This document shows, piece after piece, positions 1 through 7,613 of a stretch of 25,899 nucleotides of DNA. The position numbers were made by a program, and so were the translations under genes. The notes below the pieces were generated by a model. That model did not search any database. It worked only from the letters and a program-made list of their open reading frames with translations, and was not told where the DNA came from. The stretch's first letter is position 1; each line of letters starts with the position of its first letter. Origin of the DNA: Acidobacteriota bacterium (GTDB taxonomy: Bacteria > Acidobacteriota > Blastocatellia > Pyrinomonadales > Pyrinomonadaceae); assembly GCA_963169175.1 (NCBI GenBank), contig CAUJFK010000399.1, positions 1 through 25,899 of the forward strand, read 5' to 3'.

Positions 1-297
1 CCATTGAAGGTCGCTACACCTGTTCTGTATAAGCTCGTCCGGCATCCGTTGTACGTCGGCTGGTTCTTTGCATTCTGGGCAACGCCCGTCATGACTGTCG
101 CCCACCTGCTTTTCTCGCTTGCTACAACGGCCTATATCCTGCTGGCCATTCAGTTCGAGGAACATGATCTGGTCCGCGAACACGGCGAGAAGTACGAAAC
201 CTATCGGCGATCGGTGCCAATGCTTTTGCCGTTTACTCAAAAAGGTCAGCAGAGATCTGAGCCTGGAATGCAGCGGAAAAATGCAACTCTACTCTAG
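1..297 (+). CDS. mddA: Methanethiol S-methyltransferase-like protein, C-terminal part (5' truncated by window edge)
   Basis: The reading frame is open from base 1 to a TAG at 295-297, so only the last 98 or so codons are visible. The fragment begins with a RHPLYVGW segment, continues through a hydrophobic stretch (about residues 20-50 of the fragment) and then an EEHDL...YxxYRRxVPML segment. This pattern is typical of the NnrU/isoprenylcysteine-methyltransferase-like integral membrane methyltransferases, and within that group it reads most like MddA, which methylates methanethiol to dimethyl sulfide using S-adenosylmethionine. The EE and RHP elements form part of the cofactor pocket in this superfamily. 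The last 20 or so residues are polar and not obviously conserved. The true start lies upstream of the window, so the TTG at position 4 is not a credible start. The specific substrate is inferred from recall of family sequence, not tested. Confidence 0.72.
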   Translation, partial: PLKVATPVLYKLVRHPLYVGWFFAFWATPVMTVAHLLFSLATTAYILLAIQFEEHDLVREHGEKYETYRRSVPMLLPFTQKGQQRSEPGMQRKNATLL

Positions 298-330
298 GTG
301 ACGACAACGTTTTGAGCGCGGAGGAATCAG

Positions 331-855
331 ATGGGAAAACCAAAAATCACAAAAGAGAAGGCAAATGAGATCGTGCTGAAACGCGGCTATTTCTTCGGCC
401 TTGGCCAGATCGTCAATGAGTACGAACTGTCCAAGGAGTTAGAGGCGAGGATAGAAGCCGATCTTTACCGGCACCTGCTTATCAAGATACGAGAAGCGGC
501 ACGAGAGATCACCCGGCTGCAAGCAACAGTAGCCCGGCTCGAAACGGCTTGTGCTGCCGGAGCGAAGCCGCGGCGTGTGGCAAATGCACAGGTTTCGTCC
601 CAACAGTACTATCGGCTGGCAAATGAAATGCGTGCGTTTGACGGTTGGACGATCAGCCTGCTGGAAACCTCGATAACGCTGCTTGCCCTGATCATAAATC
701 CCGAAACAGCCGGGAACCGCGTCTTGAACCTTGAGAGAAATTTTGCGAATCTTTGGCAGAAACGCCTATTCGAAGGCTGGGGGCCATTGGACAGCTCGCC
801 CGATATCTTCCCGCTTCCGCTAGTCTTCGGCCAAAATGCCGTAAACGTTAAGTAG
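331..855 (+). CDS. Hypothetical protein, unrecognised, helical
   Basis: This 174-codon frame starts at ATG 331, about six bases after a good Shine-Dalgarno (GGAGG near 320-324), which supports it as a real gene. I do not recognise the family. The protein begins with a basic segment, has a heptad-like charged helix around residues 45-75 (RIEADLYRHLLIKIREAAREI) that could form a coiled coil, an Ala/Arg-rich linker, and a hydrophobic helix near residues 107-122 (WTISLLETSITLLALII). That helix is long enough for one membrane pass but could equally be buried. No signal peptide, metal-binding cysteine cluster or nucleotide-binding motif is visible. It follows the methyltransferase-like gene by 33 bases and may be co-transcribed with it. 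It converges with polA, the stop codons being separated by about 21 bases. No function is assigned. Confidence 0.7.
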   Translation: MGKPKITKEKANEIVLKRGYFFGLGQIVNEYELSKELEARIEADLYRHLLIKIREAAREITRLQATVARLETACAAGAKPRRVANAQVSSQQYYRLANEMRAFDGWTISLLETSITLLALIINPETAGNRVLNLERNFANLWQKRLFEGWGPLDSSPDIFPLPLVFGQNAVNVK

Positions 856-876
856 GTGTCTCGGCTACGGCAACGA

Positions 877-3609
877 TCATTTAGCATTCATCCAATCGTC
901 GCCGACACCCAGTTCGGCAACGAGCGGGACATCGAGTGTTGCGGCCGCTTCCATTTCGCGTTTTATGATCTGGCTGGCTTTTTCGACCTCATCCTTTGGG
1001 GCCTCAAATAAAAGCTCGTCGTGGACCTGCATTATCATCTCTGTTTTCAGGCCTTCATCTTTCAGCGCATTGAAGACATTTATCATTGCGATCTTCACAA
1101 TATCGCTGGCCGTGCCTTGTATCGGCATATTTATCGCTTCGCGTTCGGCACGCGAGCGAACGGTGTAGTTGCGGTCATTGATGCCGGGATAATAGCGTCG
1201 GCGGCCAAAGAGGGAAGTGTTGTAACCTTTCTCGCGCGCTTCGTCGGGTGTTCGGTCCATATAGGCGCGAATGCCTTTGTAGGTCTCAAAGTAATCGTCG
1301 ATCACTTTTCGTGCTTCTGCACGCGAAATGCCAACACGCTGCGATAGTCCAAAGGCTTCGAGCGCATAGGCGATACCGAAATTCACTATTTTAGCGAGGC
1401 GGCGTTTTTCTTTCAGATCTTTTTCGTCGGATGCCCCGAAAACAAGCCGTGCGGTTTTTGCGTGAATGTCCTCGTTCTTTTGATAGGCTTCGAGCATCAC
1501 CGGATCTTTTGTGATGTGAGCCAGAATGCGGAGCTCAAGCTGCGAATAATCGGCCGCGATGAGGACGTTTCCTTTTTCTGGAATGAACGCCGAGCGGATA
1601 CGCTGCCCAAGCTCGGTGCGTATGGGAATGTTCTGCAGATTAGGTTCGGTCGAGCTTAGCCGGCCGGTTGCGGCAACGGCTTGATTGAGTACGCCGTGCA
1701 CGCGTCCATCCGTGTTGACCATTTTTGGCAGAGCATCGGCGTAGGTGGCTTTGAGCTTGTCCATCTCGCGGTAGTCGATGATGAACTGTGCTATCTCGTA
1801 ATCGACGGCAAGCGCATCGAGCACATCGCGGCTGGTCGAGATCTGACCTGTCGCCGTCTTTTTGCCGGTTGCAATGTTCAGTTCTTCAAATACCTCACCA
1901 ACCTGCTTTGGCGAACCGATATTGAACTCGCGCCCGGCAATGCCGTAGATCTTTTCACGCAGTGTTTCAAGTTCCCGTGAAATGTATTCAGAAAATTTGT
2001 TCAGGGCCTCGACATCCACCTTCATCCCGGCCGTTTCGATGGCGGCAAGTATCGGGACAACGGGCAGTTCAATTTCTTCGTAAACCTGCAACAGCCCGTC
2101 GGCGACGATCTTTTTACGCAGGAGCGGTGTTAGTTGATAGGTCCAATCGGCACGCGTCGCACACTTCCACCCGGATTCTGTCCAGCCTTCTGCCGGGTCA
2201 TTTGGAAAGGCATTCAGGTTCGTTTGTGCAAGGAACTCAAGCTCATGATGCGGGCGGCCCGTGTCGAGCAGATACGACGCAAGCATAAGATCATCGGTCA
2301 AAGGAACGCTGCCGTGCCGGCGGTGTGTGTGTCCTCGGCGAGACGCTTGCGTTCCAAAGAGTTTGCCCAATATCGCCAACTTGCACTTATAGTCATGCGT
2401 GCTTTTCCCGACATAAGGATTATCGAACAGATCGGCAAGCGGGCGCACCGCCGCGTCGCGTCCGCCTTCGAAATTTTCGAGATCGATAAAATGCGAAATG
2501 CCAGCGGCATACGCAATCCCGATCCCGAGCGGCGGCTGTTTGTCGAACGCGCTGTGCCATTTGCCCTCGTTCGAATCGTCCACGCTAAAGCCAAATGTTT
2601 CGTTTTCCCAAAGCGTGCGGACCAATTTGTCCATATCTTCCCGCGTTTTGACGATCGAATACTGCTGCTCAACGGCCGCTTCACCCGGCTGCATGTCGAA
2701 CAACGGCGCCGAATCCGCAAATTCCCGCGTCAGGGCTGTGAACTCAAGTTCGCTGAATAATTTGAAAGCCTCCGTCCGGTTTGGCTCCTTTGCTTTTAGC
2801 TGGTCAAGGTCGAGTTCGACCGGCACTTCGCAGTGAACGGTGGCAAGTTCAAGCGACTGTTTTATTATTTCCTGATTATTTTGCAGGCTTTCGCGATAGG
2901 TCTTGTGTGTGATCTTATCGGCGTTCTCCATCGCACCGAGGGCCGAGCCCCATTCGGTCACAAGTTTTACCGCACCTTTTTCGCCGATGCCGGGAGCACC
3001 GGGAATGTTATCGACGGAATCGCCCATCAGCCCGAGCAGGTCGATGATCCTTTCGGGCGGCACACCGAATTTGTTCATCACCCACGCCTCGTCCATCCAT
3101 TCGATCGGCGGCACGGGCACCTTGCGTTTTACATTCACCGAATTTTGCCGCATCCCGACGATGTACGGGTCTTTGACCAACTGGCACAGGTCCTTGTCGT
3201 TTGACACGATAACGGCCTGCATCTTTTTCGCCTCGATCTTTTTTGCGAGCGTACCTATGATGTCGTCAGCTTCGTAGCGGTCGTATTTAATGATCGGGAT
3301 ATTGAACACTTCGCACACGCGGATGATGAACGGTAGCTGCGTTGCCAGATCATCGGGCATTGCCTCGCGGTTGGCTTTGTAATCGGCGTACAGTTCGTCG
3401 CGAAACGTCGGGGCTGCCGTGTCAAAGATCGCGGCGATGTACTCGGGCTGCTCGTCCTTCAACAGTTTTCGCAGCATGTTCGTAAAAACAAAAATGGCCT
3501 GGGTCACCTGTCCCTTGCTGTTCCGCAACGGGTCCTGCCTCGCCCCCATCGGTGCAAAATACGCACGGAAGATATGCGACATCGAGTCGATCAAAAATAC
3601 GCGCTTCAT
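877..3609 (-). CDS. polA: DNA polymerase I
   Basis: Full-length family A polymerase of 910 residues for Okazaki-fragment processing and repair synthesis. The N-terminal 5' nuclease domain (about 1-300) keeps its acidic residues: D8, the EADD group at 113-116, D138 and D140, and the GDSVDNIPG loop at 196-204. The C-terminal polymerase domain (about 530-910) has motif A at D687, motif B with R736, K740, F744 and Y748 at the usual four-residue spacing, and motif C with H863-D864. The middle 3'-5' exonuclease-like domain (about 320-510) lacks the expected acidic residues: the DxE motif reads S-V-D at 342-344, the second motif reads STHDYK at 403-408, and the YxxxD positions appear to be K482 and R486. 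Proofreading is therefore probably absent, as in Bacillus and Thermus PolA. The start ATG opens the typical RVFLIDSM sequence. The gene is unrelated to its flagellar neighbours. Confidence 0.97.
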   Translation of the reverse strand: MKRVFLIDSMSHIFRAYFAPMGARQDPLRNSKGQVTQAIFVFTNMLRKLLKDEQPEYIAAIFDTAAPTFRDELYADYKANREAMPDDLATQLPFIIRVCEVFNIPIIKYDRYEADDIIGTLAKKIEAKKMQAVIVSNDKDLCQLVKDPYIVGMRQNSVNVKRKVPVPPIEWMDEAWVMNKFGVPPERIIDLLGLMGDSVDNIPGAPGIGEKGAVKLVTEWGSALGAMENADKITHKTYRESLQNNQEIIKQSLELATVHCEVPVELDLDQLKAKEPNRTEAFKLFSELEFTALTREFADSAPLFDMQPGEAAVEQQYSIVKTREDMDKLVRTLWENETFGFSVDDSNEGKWHSAFDKQPPLGIGIAYAAGISHFIDLENFEGGRDAAVRPLADLFDNPYVGKSTHDYKCKLAILGKLFGTQASRRGHTHRRHGSVPLTDDLMLASYLLDTGRPHHELEFLAQTNLNAFPNDPAEGWTESGWKCATRADWTYQLTPLLRKKIVADGLLQVYEEIELPVVPILAAIETAGMKVDVEALNKFSEYISRELETLREKIYGIAGREFNIGSPKQVGEVFEELNIATGKKTATGQISTSRDVLDALAVDYEIAQFIIDYREMDKLKATYADALPKMVNTDGRVHGVLNQAVAATGRLSSTEPNLQNIPIRTELGQRIRSAFIPEKGNVLIAADYSQLELRILAHITKDPVMLEAYQKNEDIHAKTARLVFGASDEKDLKEKRRLAKIVNFGIAYALEAFGLSQRVGISRAEARKVIDDYFETYKGIRAYMDRTPDEAREKGYNTSLFGRRRYYPGINDRNYTVRSRAEREAINMPIQGTASDIVKIAMINVFNALKDEGLKTEMIMQVHDELLFEAPKDEVEKASQIIKREMEAAATLDVPLVAELGVGDDWMNAK

Positions 3610-3816
3610 GTGGAATGAAGTTTAGCCGAAATCGGAAAAAAAGTCAGAAAGGGAAGCGACACGGCCAGCTATGTAAAACTGTAGTGGAGAAAAAGAAGCA
3701 AAAGGGGCCCTTACAATTGGATCACGATTTTGTGCTCTTTGTGTCTTCAACTTGGTGACCTTTGTCTTAAAAGCACCGTTCGTACAAAGTTCGCAAAGAA
3801 TGACAGTGCGACTGGC
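3610..3816. other. Intergenic region with short TTTGT-type near-repeats
   Basis: This gap between the FliT-like gene and polA holds no credible frame. On the plus strand it contains three TTTGT copies at 3728, 3738 and 3761, two within near-identical CTTTGTGTCTT (3737-3747) and CTTTGTCTT (3760-3768) segments. On the minus strand these read as CACAAAG-like units. Such degenerate units are often seen in intergenic DNA, but I cannot assign this to a named element. The polA promoter must lie here or upstream, and I see no convincing -35/-10 pair. No clear terminator follows the FliT-like gene. Confidence 0.4.
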
Positions 3817-4257
3817 TTAAAAGTTTTGGTCGTACGACAACCCTCTTGTCGGCTGGCGAAGATATGCGTTTGTGCCGAGTTGGCCTTTCTCAAGTTCTCG
3901 CAGGTCTTCGAGCGTGGTTTCGCGGGCGTCTGCCAGCAGGAGGTGTGTTTCCTGGTCCTGCAGCAAGGTCAGATTTGCAAGTTCGATGACGCGGCCGGTT
4001 ATGTTGTATCTATGAACGTTCTCGCCCCGCGCTTCAAGGCTGTTTCGCAGTTCGGCTATCTGCTGATGAAATGTTTCAAGCCTTTTTCCTATCACGCTTC
4101 GTTCGGTCACGATGTCCCATATCCGCGTGAACTTGCCTTCTTTTGCAGCTTCGGTCTCGTCCTTTGCCAGCGCGAGCAGGCGCTCAAGATCTGAGCACTG
4201 GGCTGCCAGCAGGTCAATAAGCGAATCGGAGTTTTTTACAAGATTTTCGGAACCCAT
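3817..4257 (-). CDS. FliT/FlgN-like flagellar export chaperone
   Basis: I start this gene at ATG 4257, preceded by GAGAGGT on the minus strand, rather than at the upstream ATG at 4368. The upstream extension would run inside fliS and has no chaperone-like content. The resulting 146-residue protein is almost entirely helical and charged, with coiled-coil character from about residue 10 to 130, and ends in a polar tail after an AYLRQ segment. That architecture matches the FlgN/FliT chaperone superfamily. Its position 20 bases after fliS is where FliT (the FliD cap-protein chaperone) normally sits, so FliT is the likeliest role: holding FliD in the cytoplasm and delivering it to the export gate. 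It probably shares the sigma-28 promoter ahead of fliS. Sequence identity in this family is low, so the assignment rests on context and shape. Confidence 0.65.
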   Translation of the reverse strand: MGSENLVKNSDSLIDLLAAQCSDLERLLALAKDETEAAKEGKFTRIWDIVTERSVIGKRLETFHQQIAELRNSLEARGENVHRYNITGRVIELANLTLLQDQETHLLLADARETTLEDLRELEKGQLGTNAYLRQPTRGLSYDQNF

Positions 4258-4277
4258 TTTGACCTCTCGGCAACGGA

Positions 4278-4718
4278 TCACGCCAAGCGTGCATATGCCG
4301 CATCCTGCGACGACGAGGTGCGAACATCGGGGGCGGCGATCTGCTGTTGGTTTGAGTTGGCCTCCCATGCCTCGCGTACGGGACGGAGCGCATCGGCCGC
4401 ACTGCGCATCAACGAAGAGTCAGGTCGTGTGCTTGCTTTCAGGATCATTATCCTGACGCGTGTATAAAGATCGTCAAGGCTTTGGCCTACTCTGCCGCTG
4501 TTATCCAGATCGAGGACGCCTTGCAGGTAATTCACAATGTCCAATGCACGATTTGAGTGTTCGGCCTTGGCCGCAAAATCAGCGGCATCGATGTCGGCGG
4601 CGGACTGGTAAAGAAACTTGATCGCCCCATCATAGAGCATCACGATCTGCTTTAGCGGATCGGTCTCAAAATTTGCGACCTTGCCGTAGCTTGCTATTCC
4701 ATTCGACCTGTTATACAT
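4278..4718 (-). CDS. fliS: Flagellin export chaperone FliS
   Basis: This 146-residue protein contains the FliS core: an N-terminal YGKVANFETDPLKQIVMLYDGAIKFL segment (split here as YGKVANFETDP then LKQIVMLYDGAIKFL), followed by the helical bundle with ALDIVNYLQGVLD and LYTRVRIMILKAS. FliS binds the disordered C terminus of flagellin in the cytoplasm, prevents premature polymerisation and brings it to FlhA for export. The usual length is 120-135 residues; the extra residues form a Gln/Ser-rich tail. No strong Shine-Dalgarno precedes the ATG. The gene is set apart from fliD by 187 bases containing its own sigma-28 promoter and leads into the FliT-like gene 20 bases downstream. Confidence 0.94.
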   Translation of the reverse strand: MYNRSNGIASYGKVANFETDPLKQIVMLYDGAIKFLYQSAADIDAADFAAKAEHSNRALDIVNYLQGVLDLDNSGRVGQSLDDLYTRVRIMILKASTRPDSSLMRSAADALRPVREAWEANSNQQQIAAPDVRTSSSQDAAYARLA

Positions 4719-4759
4719 ATCAGTAACTTTAGATATTGCTTAAATTAAAGCCACTATGC

Positions 4760-4786
4760 GTATCGGCAAAAGCCGAAAGAACTTTA
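4760..4786 (-). promoter_or_regulatory. Sigma-28 (FliA) promoter of fliS
   Basis: On the minus strand the sequence reads TAAAGTTC (4786-4779), an 11-base spacer (4778-4768), then GCCGATAC (4767-4760). The enterobacterial sigma-28 consensus is TAAAGTTT-N11-GCCGATAA, so each element matches at 7 of 8 positions with exact spacing. Transcription would start near 4753, giving a leader of about 35 bases to the fliS ATG at 4718. FliA is encoded in the same window. Confidence 0.88.
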
Positions 4787-4836
4787 GTGAACGAGCTCAA
4801 ACCCGATCGGATATTCCTTTTCATCTTCTTCATCTT

Positions 4837-4865
4837 TTTCCGTGGTCGATCTTTTCGATCGGAAA
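4837..4865. repeat. Inverted repeat in the fliD-fliS gap
   Basis: CGATC at 4847-4851 and GATCG at 4857-4861 form a 5-bp stem around a TTTTC loop. Flanking TTTC (4837-4840) and GAAA (4862-4865) could extend it with an asymmetric bulge. It could end or stabilise the fliD transcript, but no T-run follows on the minus strand, so an intrinsic terminator is not supported. Confidence 0.35.
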
Positions 4866-4905
4866 TTAGCAAGAGTTTTGAAAAGCCCGAATGGCCTGTC
4901 CCCGT

Positions 4906-6303
4906 CTAATCTCTATTGCTTGCCGTTAGCGCCTTCATCAGATTGCCGATAGCTGTACCCTGGCCGTTAAGTTGGCCTATCGCGGCATCGGCGGCGGCAA
5001 AGCGGCGGGTCAGGATGTCGCGATAGCTGTTAAGCGCATCCATCCGTTTGTCGATGGTTGTGTTCATGCTCTTCACCGTGGCCTCGTAACCGGTGATCGC
5101 GGTCTGCACCGTGCCGGTGATGTTATCGCTGAGGTCGTTCGCGACGGTGTAAGCGCCTTGGAAGATGCCGGTGTCGCTGGACGTGCGGCCGCGGAGCAGA
5201 GCGGTAACGTCACCTGCGTTCGCCGCCAATTGCTCGTTCAGGACATCTTTATCGAATTCTAATTTACCGGTCTTTGAAAGTTCTATGCCGATCTGCGAAA
5301 GAGCGGTTAGCGGCCCGCCATTGGCGGTGGATTCCATTCCGATAATCGATGAAAGCTGCTTTTGAATCCCGCGAAGCAGCGGATCGCCCGCCAGAATTCC
5401 GGTTGGCCGGCCTTCGCCGTCTTTTCTGTATTGTGCGCCAACGAAATCCTGAATGGCGTTGTAGGCGGTTACAAAGGCCTCCAGCTTTTCGGCAACCTCG
5501 GCGGAACGCGTAACATCAACGCTGGTCGTACCGGCCTTTTTCAGTGTGATATTGAGCCCGCTGACGGCGTCGGCGATGTTGTTGCTTGAACGGACGATCT
5601 CAAGGCCGTTGATCGAGAACAGTGCGTCGAGCTTTGTGACATCACCATCGATCGGGTTTAGCGAACGAATGTTAAGAGCGGTTCCTGTGCCCGTTGCGCT
5701 GGTTTCTGCAAGTTCGACGCGCCCGCGCGATCCTGTCTCATTCGAACTTAGGACTAGCTGCTGCTGAGTACCGTCGCCGTTAAGGTCGATTATGCTTGCT
5801 GAAACTCCTGCATCGGCCGCATTGATCGCATCGCGCAGGCCCGCAAGCGTGTTGTTGCTTGAATCGATGGTTATTTCCGGTCCGTCAGCGGCACCGCCAA
5901 GACGAAGCTGGAACGTGGCGCTCGACGCGCCGCCTGCCAATACGGGGGCGTCAGTCGAAGCAAATGAGGCGGTTGCCTGCGTAAAACTTGTTGCAAGGCG
6001 TGTGACATTCAGGTTGAGTGTCCCAAGCCCCGCCGCACCCGTTGCCGTTACGGATGCAATGGCTGGGTCGGCTGCCGTTGCGGTCCGCCCCGTTCCAAGT
6101 TCGGCATTCGTAAGATCTTTGACCGAGGTGGTCAAAGTCGCGAGCATCAGGTTCAACTCCTTCAATGCGTCAACCCGGCCGTTGTACTGGCTGACCCGCG
6201 TGCGGAGCTGATTTATAGGCACAGCACGCTGATTTATGATCGCGTCCCTAATGGCCCCAAAATCGATGCCGCTGCCTATTCCGCTGATGGTCACGCTTGC
6301 CAT
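4906..6303 (-). CDS. fliD: Flagellar filament cap protein FliD (hook-associated protein 2)
   Basis: This 465-residue protein has the FliD N-terminal signature (SGIGSGIDFGAIRDAII, with a conserved coiled-coil region after it) and a C-terminal segment with IGIELSKTGKLEFDKDVL and a closing coiled coil (TTIDKRMDALNSYRDILTRRF). FliD forms the cap at the filament tip under which exported flagellin folds. The central part is Ala/Thr/Gly-rich and divergent, as usual. The length is typical. It follows flaG with a six-base gap and is presumably transcribed from the fliC promoter. No Shine-Dalgarno of note is visible, so translational coupling to flaG is plausible. The FliT-like protein downstream is its likely chaperone. 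Confidence 0.95.
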   Translation of the reverse strand: MASVTISGIGSGIDFGAIRDAIINQRAVPINQLRTRVSQYNGRVDALKELNLMLATLTTSVKDLTNAELGTGRTATAADPAIASVTATGAAGLGTLNLNVTRLATSFTQATASFASTDAPVLAGGASSATFQLRLGGAADGPEITIDSSNNTLAGLRDAINAADAGVSASIIDLNGDGTQQQLVLSSNETGSRGRVELAETSATGTGTALNIRSLNPIDGDVTKLDALFSINGLEIVRSSNNIADAVSGLNITLKKAGTTSVDVTRSAEVAEKLEAFVTAYNAIQDFVGAQYRKDGEGRPTGILAGDPLLRGIQKQLSSIIGMESTANGGPLTALSQIGIELSKTGKLEFDKDVLNEQLAANAGDVTALLRGRTSSDTGIFQGAYTVANDLSDNITGTVQTAITGYEATVKSMNTTIDKRMDALNSYRDILTRRFAAADAAIGQLNGQGTAIGNLMKALTASNRD

Positions 6304-6309
6304 GATCTT

Positions 6310-6648
6310 TTAAAACCTCGCTTCAAAAAGCTGTCCCTGTACCTTTGAGAACATTTCGCTTAACCGCAGCGAGACCTCGCTCGGGATCTGCCGGACAGGA
6401 TCGCCCGTCGCTTCGTCGATCATTTCAACGACGACGCGGCCTGTCCGGTCGTCCCGCCTGAAATTAAGCGAGATATTCGATTGGGCCAGGGCCTTCCTCA
6501 GCGGCTCGGTATTTGTTGTCTCGACCGTTGCCGCCGGCTCAGCGTGAGATTTCTCTTTCAAGGGTCGTTTTTCCGGGCCGCACTGTTTGGCGTTCGGGGG
6601 AACGCTGCGCTCGATCTCGCCGGAATGTGTCGTATTGCTGATAGTCAT
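6310..6648 (-). CDS. flaG: FlaG-family flagellar protein
   Basis: The 112-residue protein has a polar, disordered N-terminal half and a C-terminal FlaG domain from about residue 58: NISLNFRRDDRTGRVVVEMID followed by a GDPVRQIPSE segment (shown here in parts), then an amphipathic helix. FlaG proteins affect filament length and sit between flagellin and fliD genes in many bacteria, as here; the molecular mechanism is not settled. The ATG at 6648 is preceded by a very strong Shine-Dalgarno (GAGGAGGT). It lies about 100 bases after fliC with a large hairpin in between, so it may be read as a reduced-level extension of the fliC transcript. Confidence 0.9.
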   Translation of the reverse strand: MTISNTTHSGEIERSVPPNAKQCGPEKRPLKEKSHAEPAATVETTNTEPLRKALAQSNISLNFRRDDRTGRVVVEMIDEATGDPVRQIPSEVSLRLSEMFSKVQGQLFEARF

Positions 6649-6679
6649 TATTTTGACCTCCTCTTATTTCCAATTGACG

Positions 6680-6723
6680 CCTGAAGGCGAAGACCGGATT
6701 TGAAAGCCGACCTTCGCCTCAGG
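6680..6723 (-). terminator. Large hairpin between fliC and flaG (attenuating or mRNA-end structure)
   Basis: On the minus strand CCTGAGGCGAAG (6723-6712) pairs with CTTCGCCTTCAGG (6692-6680) with a single-base bulge, and CGG/CCG inner pairs (6707-6709 with 6695-6697) tighten the loop. No U-run follows (the next bases read CGTCAATTGG), so this is not a classic intrinsic terminator. It more likely stabilises the 3' end of fliC mRNA or reduces read-through into flaG-fliD. Confidence 0.7.
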
Positions 6724-6752
6724 TTGTTGGTGAGGATCGTTCTCAGGAAAAA

Positions 6753-7604
6753 TTACCGGAGAAGCGAGAGAACTGCCTGGCCGGAGGTATTCGCCTGCGC
6801 GAGTGCCGCGACACCAGCCTGCTGAAGCGTGTTCAAGCGGGCCAGGTTCGAAGCTTCTGCCGCGATGTCGGCATCACGGATGGCGGATTCGGCAGCCTGA
6901 TAGTTGGTGATCTGCGTCGAAGCCAGATCGATCGCCTGTGTCAGGTTGTTCTGTCCGGCACCGACCACACCCTGGATGTCGCCAAGTGTGGTGACCGCCG
7001 CACGGATCGTTCCGATAGCTGTCTGAGCACCTGCTTCTGTTGAGATATCAACTGCGTTGATTCCCAAACCTGTGCTGTCGGCAACGCTGCCCGAAAGATC
7101 GACAGACACTACGTTGCCGGTAGCCGATGCGTCCGCGCCGCCGCCGATGTAGGTGTCGATGACCTTTACGAAGCGAGCTTCCGGATCGGTACCGGCAACG
7201 CCCGTTCCCAAACCTATGTTCTGTGCCTGCCGGTCGATCTCAGATAGGACCGACGTCAGCTCGTTGTTAAGCGTGGTCCGGTTGCCCGAGAACGTGCCGG
7301 AAGCCGACTGCGACGCGAGCGTCGAAGCACGATCAAGCAGATTCGAGATGGTGTTCAATCCGCCATCAACGATCTGAAGGGTCGAGATACCATCGTTCGC
7401 ATTGCGGATACCCTGCGTGAGCACGGCAACGTCGCTGCGGAACGAGTTTGCAACGGCCAGGCCGGCAGCATCGTCGCCCGAGCGGTTAATACGAAGACCC
7501 GACGACAATCTCTGTATCGTCTGGTTAAGGCTGCTGTTGGTGATGGCCAGGCGAGCTTGCGAGGCCGAGGCTGAGGTGTTGTTTACAAGTGAAAAATTAG
7601 CCAT
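6753..7604 (-). CDS. fliC: Flagellin
   Basis: This 283-residue protein is the filament subunit. The N-terminal D0/D1 region (about 1-140) carries the flagellin pattern SLNQTIQRLSSGLRIN, SGDDAAGLAVAN and GIRNANDGIS. The C-terminal D1/D0 region (about 225-283) carries AAESAIRDADIAAE and ends in AVLSLLR. The variable middle is short, so this is a compact flagellin with little or no D2/D3, of roughly the Bacillus Hag size. It is exported through the flagellar type III apparatus, escorted by FliS. It has a strong Shine-Dalgarno (GGAGG, 7618-7614), its own sigma-28 promoter and a leader with two GGA motifs suited to CsrA. It is the only flagellin gene in the window. Confidence 0.97.
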   Translation of the reverse strand: MANFSLVNNTSASASQARLAITNSSLNQTIQRLSSGLRINRSGDDAAGLAVANSFRSDVAVLTQGIRNANDGISTLQIVDGGLNTISNLLDRASTLASQSASGTFSGNRTTLNNELTSVLSEIDRQAQNIGLGTGVAGTDPEARFVKVIDTYIGGGADASATGNVVSVDLSGSVADSTGLGINAVDISTEAGAQTAIGTIRAAVTTLGDIQGVVGAGQNNLTQAIDLASTQITNYQAAESAIRDADIAAEASNLARLNTLQQAGVAALAQANTSGQAVLSLLR

Positions 7605-7613
7605 TGTTGTGTT

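Noticed and set aside
2134..2760. A 208-codon plus-strand frame inside polA
   Set aside because: It lies antisense to the well-conserved polA coding sequence and its translation is Arg-rich with no recognisable domain, as expected for a shadow frame.
4866..4905. GC-rich stem with TTTT just after the fliD stop as an intrinsic terminator
   Set aside because: Only about four pairs with a mismatch (AGGCC-ATTC-GGGCT) precede TTTT; too weak to call.
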